From Cyclina sinensis (lineage: Eukaryota; Mollusca; Bivalvia; Venerida; Veneridae): DNA of 64,000 nt. This document shows, in pieces, positions 23,702-35,683 of the stretch. The position numbers and the translations under genes were made by a program. The stretch lies in contig JAAONU010000010.1 of the NCBI GenBank assembly GCA_012932295.1, positions 26,479,605-26,543,604 of the forward strand, given 5' to 3'. The notes under the pieces were generated by a model that saw nothing but the letters and a program-made list of their open reading frames with translations, did no database searches and was not told the origin of the DNA. Numbering within the stretch: position 1 is the first letter of the stretch; the number at the start of each line of letters is the position of its first letter.

Positions 23702-26700
23702 CTGAAATATCAACAACAAAGGGTCTGTTATATTCCCTGAAATATCAACAATATAGGGTATTTTATATTCTTTGAAATATCAATAACATAGGGTATTTTA
23801 TATTCCCTGAAATATCAACAGCATAAGGTCTTTCATCTTCTCTGGAATATCAACAACATAGTGTAATTTATCTTTCATGAAATATCAACAACAAAGGATC
23901 TGTTATCTTCCCTGTAATATCAACAATATAGGGTATTTTATATTCTCTGAAATATCAAGAACATAAGGTATTTTATCTTCCCTAAAATATCAACAACATA
24001 GTGTCTGTTATTTGCCCTGAAATATCAGCAACATGGGGTCTGTTATCTTCCTGTGTTACTAAATTAGTATCGTGAAAACATAATGCAAAATGTATAATCA
24101 ATACATACTATACTGACTTATTCTCTAGTAAGTCTGCTTTCAATGGATAATCAAGTGAAATGTTGCAATGTACATATTTCAGACATACAGACATCAAGTG
24201 TAATGCATATATACCCTATGTGATACAGATTCATGATTTACTTTGTAAACATGTCAATTTTTGATGATAAAATTTATCATTGTTGGAATATATAGAGGAT
24301 TAATTTCACGATGGTAATAGGATCAAGATTATTGTGATTATTATCTTTAATTTAAATAATAATGTTGACCGAGGCTGTAGATACACTTTAAGATATATTA
24401 TACCAATAATTTTCGATGTAACAGAAGTCTTATAATGTTCAAATTAAGCAGATGACAACTACAGAATCCTAGCCTATAAAAAGTCAACTACAGAATCCTA
24501 GCCTATAAGATTTCAACTACAGAATCCTAGCCTATAAGATGCCAACTACAGAATCCTAGCCTATAAGATGCCAACTACAGAATCCTAGCCTATAAAAAGT
24601 CAACTACAGAATCCTAGCCTATAAAAAGTCAACTACAGAATCATAGCCTATAAGAAGTCAACTACAGAATCCTAGCCTATAAAATGTCAACTACATAATC
24701 CTAGCCTATAAGATTTCAACTACAGAATCTTAGCTTATTAGATGCCAACTACAGAATCCTAGCCTATAAGATGTTAACTACTTAATCCTAGCCTATCAGA
24801 TGTCAACTATAGAATCCTAACCTATCAGATGCCAACTATAGAATACATGTACTACTAAAAGGAGTTGGGGCCCTCTATGGGAACAGGTGAGCGCGTGGTC
24901 TTAGTAATAACTTAATCACACAGAAAGATTCAATATTTCTTCTGAACTTATACGTAAACGTAAGCTGTATTATTCCATTTTCTATTAGGTAAAAACCTAT
25001 TCAATTAACTGCTACTATAACTTAAAACAATTGTTTTTAACGTCTAAGTGATATCAACAAGTATTTGCTGACGCATGATTAAATCTTAGTTATGACATAT
25101 TGTTTTCCAAAATAAATTGTGTGTTTTTCATTTGAACAAAAAATAATAATGACCAATTTAATCACACACGAAAATGCAACTATTTTGCAAACAAAACTTT
25201 AATGTATAAATGAAGTACTTAGTGCTACCAATATTAATATGCATGAAAACTAGGCGACAGCAATCGAAATTCCAATAGGTATCCACATACTTACTTAGCA
25301 TTTATTTTATGTTAAAGATATTCAAAAGTGAAAAGTCTTACCAACACCAAGAAAGGTAAAAATCTCCTGTAGGTTTGTCAAAGTGTCTTTGAAATCTTTT
25401 TCTTTTTTGATGACAAGTATTTGATTCTTTGGAAAAACTTTCATAAAGTTTTCAAGATGAACTAGATATATTCCAATCTCAAGTCTCGTCTGAAATATAC
25501 AAAGGGATGTAATGCAAGAGTTTAGTATCTCTAGAACGTAAGTATTCCACACAAAGTCCGTTTTATTCTTCAAAGAAATCTGTTTGCAATGAGAGAACAT
25601 GCTTCATACAATAAGAATAAGTCAGAATTTAGCATCAATTCTCTGTATTTTGTTTTAACAAATTATGCGTATACATTTGTTTTATATTCCGTATTTCGTC
25701 TGCGTACATAAGAAAAACTTAAATCCGAAAAAGGAACAGAAGACAATAGTAAAAGGCATTACCAATGACCATGGTGATTAATTAAAGCAGCCATGTCGAA
25801 TATTTGAGAGAAATCTGTACTTGTTAATTAAGGTATAGAGAACAAATATGAATAACGAAGAGTAGAAATAATGCACGCAATGGCGACAGACACAGTTTTA
25901 TCAAAATCATTCTAAAACGTATAATCGAACATCAAGGTGCCCCCTAAATCATCTACATCGAATGACTTTGAAAAAAAAACCCAAGTCCAATTATCAATAC
26001 GGAATAAGAAAATCCCTTATTCAGCAATACTATTCAAATCCGAATAAGGAACAGAAAAATTACGTAAAAAGCAACAGCTCAATAGACTGTTTCAAGTGTA
26101 CCAGAATGTAAGATGTTGTGTAAACTCTTTGTCTTCGTACTAATGTTATTTTAATTATGCGAAGACTCACGTTAAAGAAAAGGTATGTCCCCTTTTGTCT
26201 TAAAAGTAATTCTTTCAACACCCGGTCTTTCAACCAAATGGGAAAAAACACTTTTTGCGGCGTCTTTGTTGTATGATGTTTTGGGTGTAAATTTCAAATA
26301 TATTTCGGTAACTTTAATGTACATTTTTACTTCACAATACACCGGACGAAAGTTGACTTAGTCATTGTTTACACAATGCATATAAATTATCCCTTACGAT
26401 CACATTTGCCATATATATTTAATTAACTAATATTAATTACATATAAAGTTAAAATTAAGAAAACAACATACCAGCCCCATTTTCTTGTACGTTGTTCCCC
26501 AGGGTTTTGCGAGAAATGTACATCGGGTTAAAGTGTTATTTCTAAGACATGTGGTGAATTTGTCTATAGTATGTTTTACGTGTTCGTGGAATCTGCTGAC
26601 ATTTATCTTTGACGAAGACAAATCATCTTTACTTGACAACCAATCATCATATAGCCTGCGGACAATGAAAATGTTGAAGCATTGTTAGTACAACAGAATT

Positions 26701-29700
26701 TTCTTAATAATTAAAAAAATGAGCACCCAAAACTATTGCTATTTATGTCTCTCTAATTTTGGGGTCAGCTGATCAAGGGTCAAGGTCAAAGCAGCAATAT
26801 TACTCCTTGTTATACCACGGCCTTGTTCCAGCACACTCATTCCTATTCTCCAGTTCAGAATTCTCTTCCTCCCGCTAGCTGACCTCTGTCATCTCTTCTG
26901 TGTCCCTGTTTCAATGATGCGCTGGGGGACGGGGGGTAGGCGGGGGGAGGGGGAGGGGGAGAGACATGTGTTTCTTTTACAAAAACATCTAGTTTGTTTA
27001 CATAATTGCCACAAATTTCGGTTGTGCAGCCAAGTTACTGTTATTGTCACTAGGGTCAAAATATTTACAATTCATAGAAAAGATGCTGTAACTGCAAACC
27101 AGAAGCATGCATTTACGCATTAACACAATACCCTTCCGCCTTCTAGACTAAGCATAAACTAACTTACCAGTAAAATAAATAGACATGACCTTTGTTATGA
27201 AACGTAGCACAACAAAAAAGGTCAAGGTCGTGCATTTATTAACTTCAGGTCAAAAGAAGTGTCATGCGAAATACACAAAAATAGAATTAAATCATTATTC
27301 TTTTGATATAAGCATTGAATATAAATGAAGCAAGAGGAAGGAATGTGACCTATACATGCATATTAGTTCTACGAGTAACTGCGGACGCTTTTGTTTGTTT
27401 CTTTGCTTTTATTTTTATTTGAAACGCCAGTTTCAACTTCATTTTTGTCGTATCCGGGCGGGCAACGTAACAAGTGTTCCCGATTACAAACCAACATTTT
27501 TACAAGCGACCGACTGATTTCTCACTTGCATCAGATGTAGGGGACAAATGACATTCCGATGCATTATCTTAGATCAATTATCGCGGAGAAATTTAGCAAA
27601 TTCGGCAATTGAAGAAACAACTTGAATACAACACTTCTATCCTATTCTACTGACGAGTTTCTTTTTCATGTTGCACTTTTCCCTTTACAGCAAAAATTAC
27701 TTCTGTAATGAATAAATGAATAAAGGAAAAAAAAGAGCGAGAATCAAACGGAATAATGGACAAATGCATGAATGAATAAATTAAATCGAAATCATAAGCT
27801 CTAAGTTTTTGCCGAAACTCACCCTTTTATGATAAAAAATAGAAATATTCTGTGAAAAGCATACCCGCCCCCTCTGCACTCCATCCCAACCCCCTACTCC
27901 CCACTAGCAAATAAACCTAAATTCCAAAAGAACATAACAAAACACTATCCTTGACAAATGTTTTAACGATCTAGATATTAAATTAAATGTGTGAATGTGC
28001 TCTTCGACAATGATAATAATTTAAATAAAATGATAACAAATATTTGGCTATTTGATAATATAGCAACTCACAATTATTATCAATAATTTCGATAATAGAC
28101 GACAAAAGAACTAGTTGACGGGAGGACACCCTGTCTGTCTGAATCAAAACAGCCTATGAATCTATTCGACTTTTTTGTCAGTACGTGTCGTCAATATAAT
28201 CAACCCCGATATGCTCAACCGTAGTAGTTAGTGCAAGAAACAGAAAATATCTCATTCTAGAGAACGCATTGTTCTCTTTCATGCCCAGAATATATAGCAC
28301 CAATGCATGGGATAACGATTTAAAGTCGAACATGATTGGTTAAGATTACCGTATACATAATAATTAACAGAAGTAAGCCTCCAGTACATACTGTGGGCAA
28401 AAGTTTTCCCCAAGAAGCCTCCAGTACATACTGTGGGCAGAAGTTTTCCCCAAGAAGCCTCCAGTACAAACTGGGCGTTAGTTTCCCCCCAAGAAGCCTC
28501 CAGTACATAGTGTGGACAATGGTTTTCCAAAAGGAGCATCAAGTGCACAGGTTTGGCAATTTTTGTCTCCAAGGACACGATTTTGGCTATAGTTTTCCCC
28601 AAGGAGCATCCCGTAATCAACGGCTTTGCCAAAGGGGCCGCCTCTACTATATATTGCTGGCAATGTTATACTCAGCTGAGCCTATTGTTCACACTGTGGA
28701 AAACGGTTTACTTAAAGGGCACACGTAGGCAATGGTTTCTCCAAGGAGCCTTCAGTGCACACCCGCAAAAGGAGCCTCTACTACACATTGTGGGCAACGG
28801 TTTCCTCAAGCAGCTTCCAGTACACACTGTTAGCATCGGTTTTCCAAAAGGAGCCTCGAAAGCTTTTCCATTATAGATTTGCTATGATTTCAAGAAAATA
28901 ATGTTGTCGATCTAGCGGGTCGGGTCAAATCAATTTTATAAGGCTATATGAGACCGTTTCCTACGCCAGGAATCTATATAACTATGTGTATCATTACCTC
29001 TCAACTGGGTCACACAGTAATGCTATGATTCGTGCATTTGGATTTAAGTCTTTTATAACATGTGCGGTCGTGTATGATAGCTCGGTCATGTTCTTCTTCT
29101 TTGACTCTCCAGTCAGGTAGTGATTGTCCCAAATAACGGAAGGAGTGAAGTCACCTGCAAACCAATAATATCACAAGTCAGGATTTTATTGCACAGTTTA
29201 AAGCACATTTCGAAACCTCGACCGCTTCTTGTTATCGTGTCATCTTTAATTGACTTTGCTAAATTTCCTGAAATACACATTGCACCACTCGTTTTTGGAA
29301 CGTACCCAGTCATAATTCATAGGGGTAACAGATATAACCTTCCAAAATGAAAGGTGGACAATGTTAAATTTAGTCAGAAAATGGACTGTATGGTCAGCAA
29401 GGAAATAAAAGGAAAATGGTATGAGTGCATTCACACATCATTGTTCTAAACCAGTGTATGGTAATGTCGTATATTGATTTTGTTAAGACTAAAGATCAGC
29501 TCTTTTCTTGTCAAAAAGATCATTTAGGAAGCATTTTAACAACAATTTAAAAGAAAAAGTTTATCATATTATCGGATAACTTGTTCGTTGAAATGCCAAT
29601 TACATGTTGTAAAGTTTGGCGCATTTTCTGTCTGGAAAGAATAAAAGAACTCATGTCATGGTCAAATGTTTGACCATCATAATTATGGTGTTCATGTTGG

Positions 29701-32700
29701 TGTCTTTAATACAATAATTCATCATCTCCAATAATTGTTGAACTAAATTTAGAACATCAAGAACTTATTTTTTTCCGAATTCAAATAACCAATACAATGC
29801 ACTTGATAAAGAGATAAGTATAAATGTATAAGTCATACCTACCAAATATTGCATTGTGGTAACTGTTATTTGTTGTTACTCTTTTTATGTCAGACTCAAT
29901 AGCACGGTCAAAATTCTGCAGGTAATCTGACAAAAATGGAAATCCCACTGAAACGAAAACATATAGACCAATTTTAATAGCACTCAAACGAGATCATGTA
30001 TTGAGATCATATATTTATCCAACTGAAGCGAAAACATGCATTCCTGCAACAAGAGAATTTACTGAAAAACGTGGCTGTGTGTTTGAAAACCTGGTAATAG
30101 TCCAAGGTAAAAGATTATAATGTTTTCGTGTTTGTGTTAGCAAGATAAACGATACACAAAGGTCATTTAAGCAAAACTTAAGAAATGAGACAAGGCATGG
30201 CCTACCATTTAGGTAGGTAAAAAGAATTTGCCAGCGGTATACCTTCATAGCTTCAGATCGCTGTAGCCGTCTGGACGTCGGTGAATATTAAGTTTCAAAT
30301 CAACTGAACGACCTTGGTAATGAATAAGTGTTCTCAAAATATCGCGAATACATGATACATAAAAACGTTTACGTTTGAAAAAAAAAGAAGAAATTGAGTA
30401 AATGTGAATATCCAAACTGTGTTCCGATCTTTCTATCATTACCAGAGACTGAGGTAAGTTAAGCATTTTCAATACAAAGGAACCAGTCTTGTATTAGTCC
30501 GCATTATTTTCAATACAAAGGAACCAGTCTTGTATTAGTCCGCAACATTTTCAATACAAAGGAACCAGTCTTGTATTAGTCCGCAACATTTTCAATACAA
30601 AGGAACCAGTCTTGTATTAGTCCGCAACATTTTTAATACAAAGGAACCAGTCTTGTATTAGTCCGCAACATTTTCAATACAAAGGAACCAGTCTAGTATT
30701 AGTCCGTAACATTTTTAATACAAAGGAACCAGTCTAGTATTAGTCCGTAACATTTTCAATACAAAGGAACCAGTCTAGTATTAGTCCGCAACATTTTCAG
30801 TACAAAGGAATCAGTCTAGTATTAGTCCGTAACATTTTTAATACAAAGGAACCAGTCTAGTATTAGTCTGCAACATTTTCAGTACAAAGGAACCAGTCTA
30901 GTATTAGTCCGCAACATTTTCAATACAAAGGAACCAGTCTAGTATTAGTCCGTAACATTTTTAATACAAAGGAACCAGTCTAGTATTAGTCCGCAACATT
31001 TTCAATACAAAGGAACCAGTCTAGTATTAGTCCGTAACATTTTTAATACAAAGGAACCAGTCTAGTATTAGTCCGCAACATTTTCAATACAAAAGAACCA
31101 GTCTAGTATTAGTCCGTAACATTTTTAATACAAAGGAACAAGTCTAGTATAAGTCCGTAACATTTTCAATACAAAGGAACCAGTCTTGTATTAGTCCGTA
31201 ACATTTTTAATACAAAGGAACCAGTCTAGTATTAGTCCGCAACATTTTCAATACAAAGGAACCAGTCTAGTATTATTCCGTAACATTTTTAATACAAAGG
31301 AACCAGTCTAGTATGAGTCCGCAACATTTTCAATACAAAGGAACCAGTCTAGTATTATTCCGTAACATTTTTATTACAAAGGAACCAGTCTAGTATTAGT
31401 CCGAAACATTTTCAATACAAAGGAACCAGTCTAGTATTAGTCCGTAACATTTTTAATACAAAGGAACCAGTCTAGTATTAGTCCGTAACATTTTCAATAC
31501 AAAGGAACCAGTCTAGTATTAGTCCGTAACATTTTTAATACAAAGGAACCAGTCTAGTATTAGTCCGTAACATTTTTAATACAAGGGAACCAGTCTAGTA
31601 TTAGTCCGTAACATTTTTAATACAAAGGAGTATTAGTCCGCAACATTTTCAATACAAAGGAACCAGTCTTGTATACGTCCGCAACATTTTTAATGCAAAG
31701 GAACCAGTCTTGTATTAGTCCGTAACATTTTTAATACAAAGGAGTATTAGTCCGCAACATTTTCAATACAAAGGAACCAGTCTAGTATTAGTCCGCAACA
31801 TTTTTAATACAAAGGAACCAGTCTTGTATTAGTCCGCAACATTTTCAATACAAAGGAACCAGTCTAGTATTAGTCCGCAACATTTTCAATACAAAGGAAC
31901 CAGTCTAGTATTAGTCCGCAACATTATCAATACAAAGGAACCAGTCTTGTATTAGTCCGCAACATTTTCAATACAAAGGAACCAGTCTTGTATTAGTCCG
32001 CAACATTTTCAATACAAAGGAACCAGTCTAGTATTAGTCCGCAACATTTTCAATACAAAGGAACCAGTCAAGTATTAGTCCGCAACATTTTCAATACAAA
32101 GGAACCAGTCTAGTATTAGTCCGCAACATTTTCAATACAAAGGAACCAGTCTAGTATTAGTCCGCAACATTTTCAATACAAAGGAACCAGTCTTGTATTA
32201 GTCCGCAACATTTTCAATACAAAGGAACCAGTCTAGTATTAGTCCGTAACATTTTCAATACAAAGGAACCAGTCTAGTATTAGTCCGTAACATTTTCAAT
32301 ACAAAGAAACCAGTCTAGTATTAGTCCGTAACATGTTAAAACATTCTACTTGTGGCAATACAGAAATGTCGAAATTAACCCTTAACCTGCTGAATGGATT
32401 TGCCCAGCTTTGAATTTGGAACAGTCCATTCATAATTTATGGGATTTCAGTATCAAAATACAAAAATGGAGCCACCAACAGTATAGAGCCTGGTCAGACT
32501 GCACGGATGTGCAGGCTGGCCTGGCTCTATACTGGTGGCAAAGGCTTATCACTTTCGGTTCCAGCAGGTTAAGGGTTAAAGCAAAAAGAATTACAAAAAC
32601 GCAGTTTTGTCAGCCAACGGTTCGAGGGTTTCATATCTCCTGATATCAGGGGGTGTATTGTTAGCTGATTAAACAGTTGCTTTGTTCCACAATGGGAGAA

Positions 32701-35651
32701 CCCCGCTACGTAAAAATACGGCAAACATCTCAATTTTATTTCGTTTGGGATTGTCTCGTCTTGTTCTTCCCAACATGGAGTTTTGTAATTAGGTAAAAAC
32801 GGCAGTTTCTCCTGTAATAAAATCATTTTTTGAAAAGAGGAGAAAAACATGTTAGAAATGTCTATAGTAGTATTAGTGAGTCAAACATTTCTTACATGAA
32901 ATGACTCATCATACATGAAAGGAATCATACATAAAATAACATGCTACATAAAATTACTTCTACATCAAATAACTGCTGCATAAAAAAACTGCTACATTAG
33001 ATAACTGCTACATCAAATAACCTCTAAATTAAATATTTTCTACATAAAATAACGCCTACATCAAATAACTGCAACATCAAATAACCACTACATCATTTAA
33101 CTTCTACATCAAATAACTGCTACATCAAACGACTTCTACATCAAATAATTGGTACATCAAATAACTTCTACATCAAATCACTGGTACATCAAATAACTTC
33201 TACATCAAATAATTGGTACATCAAATAACTGGTACATCAAATAACTTCTACATCAAATAATTGGTACATCAAGTAACTTCTACAGTAACTATTTCTACTT
33301 TTGCTTCTACTGCTGTTTCTAAGGTTTCGGTCAATTTGTTCTTGTAGTTCAAACAATAGACAAATTCAAATATACTATTGTATAAAAATCTAAACTGAAA
33401 GAGAATATGATAAAAACTTGGACTGTTTATCAGTGCATAAGAACAACTAATAATTATAAAGACACGATATTACAATTGCAAATCCTTTTCATCAATTAAC
33501 GAGTTAAAGACCAAATTATGCTAACTTAGCCAGAGGTTGAATGAGAAAGGAAGATTAAAAATAGACTCGTTATACATGTATACTATATAATGAAACAAAG
33601 ATCAGAATTTAGGATACCGTGAGTTCTGGTTTGGCATCGAGCCTCTGATAAACCATTTTGTTTCCTGGGCGTTGTTTTCCTGTCGGAGCGTTAGTTGGCA
33701 GAACAGAAGCCGGTTGGATATTCCTTTCTAGATATAGTTCTGTGGGAAAAAAACTAATATAGGTAGTGAAAAAGTGTTTGCCATTTTTGACTTCAAATTC
33801 ACTGATAACAATATCATCGGAGCGTCTCATATGCCCCACCCCCACCACCTGCCCCGCTTCTTAACCCCGCTGATGTCTGTCAGATGTTTTTTCATCTTTA
33901 GATTATGTTAAACAATTCTTAATCCAAAGAAAAAATAACTTCAGTGTGACCTTGACCTTTAGCGTAGTGACCTTGTTTTTAAAAGGACTCATTACCTTTT
34001 CATGACTTATTTTTCTAACAAATTCGTGAAATTTAGAATTTATAACGTTACTGATTAAAACTTAAAGACAGTTAGATCCTGATTCTTAGGTATTTAACGT
34101 GATCAAATAGGAACCATTTACTCTATAAGATCAGCCATCCATAAATCTTGTTACCTGTGACAAAAATAGCTGTTAAAACAACGATTTAAGATCGTAATTG
34201 AGACCATATCATTTTAAGCAGTGGCCTCAAAGTATTAAATATCATGACAAATATAGACAGTGACAGTTGATAATCCAGTTGTGTTTAATTAAAAGATCGG
34301 ACTTAATGGTTGCTGTGTTCTGAAAAGAAAATCACCTATGGATATGATAAATCTTCAAGTGATGTCCAACCTTCCTGTTAAATTGAAGTGGTAATTTTAT
34401 AACAGTTTTACAATTTTAGAATTTTAAAAGTGGTCTCAAAAAAGGTGACCTGTTCAAAGTGGAAAGTAAGTCCTTTTATAAAGTTTCAAAGTCAAAGTTT
34501 CAGTTGATCTTATGTTTCTAATTGCGAACAATATATAAAAGCGATGACCATTGATCTAGACTTTTCACAGTGTCACCCCATAATAAATAGGTTGCATATA
34601 CTTATCACAAGCCAATCTGGCCTAGATAACATAACTCTTATAATTATAGAAAAAACCTGTTTTCAGTTGTTATGACTTCAAAATCTCCATGTGTTATTAG
34701 CCTATTGCCTTTATTATTATAATACAATTATCATTTGAATGTACATAATTTTATATAATTTTCAGCAAGGTTTGAAAGTTCGCGGTTCTGTCGTCATTGA
34801 TCAGAAACTGTTTAGAAAGGTGAGAAACACTGTGAATTGACCTTTGATGCAATGATCTCCAAATCATAAGTGGCCACGTAGGTAACAAAAAAAGTGTCTA
34901 GTAAGGCTTCAAACCCCCTTGTCAAGTTATTCTTGATCGGATAAATGTATGTCTTTGTTACGTTGTTTTAGAGACTGTAGTAGCCTACTCAAATAACAGA
35001 TATCAATGTATCATATTGCCTTGTTGTTGCTGTTGTCAGGTTGTAGTTGTTGTTTTCATTATATTGTTGTTGTTGTTGTCCTTGTTTTAAGCTTTGCATG
35101 CTAGTTAATTCCTTCACATAATGTTCTATAACATATGTTTAAATTGAACCTATTCATTATCTACGTGGTCACGTGATCAGTTCAATGTAAGAGGAAGAGG
35201 AGAAGATATATGTATAAACTCAGCAGCTATATTGGATTAGAAACTTAACAAAAGCCATTAAATGCAACAGATTCTAAATATCAGATTAACAATAAAAATT
35301 GCCACAAATGTGTCTCTAATGTTTTGTAATCGATTTTAGTTGTTCTTGCCTGTATAAACAATAAACATATATGCGTAACAAAAAAGGAGCGGATCAGTGG
35401 TCCAGTGGTAACTGGCTAGGCTGGTAATCCAGGCGTTGCGAGTTTGATCCCCCGTACCGTTACTAAAATTACTAATTGTCTTTCGGATTAAACGTAAAAC
35501 CGAGGTCCTAGGTATCAGTGCTATACATTGAGCATGGAAAAGAACCAGGGGGGTCTAACTGGAATAGGATGCTTTTCTTGCACTAACACCCACAACATAA
35601 AATCCCATCTCTGCATTGGACGTCGGTTATGATTTCAGCCGGTATCGATGT

Positions 35652-35683
<32 letters not shown>

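Noticed and set aside
26914..27123. Plus-strand frame starting in a Gly/Glu-rich stretch
   Set aside because: Product of the G-rich block; no homology or start context.
30462..32336. Regular spaced repeats suggesting a CRISPR-like array
   Set aside because: Units are contiguous and equally conserved over their whole length, with no unique spacers and no cas genes; the DNA is eukaryotic.
35390..35450. tRNA gene candidate
   Set aside because: The head of a SINE: A and B boxes are present but the stems do not pair and the sequence continues into a body shared by three other copies.
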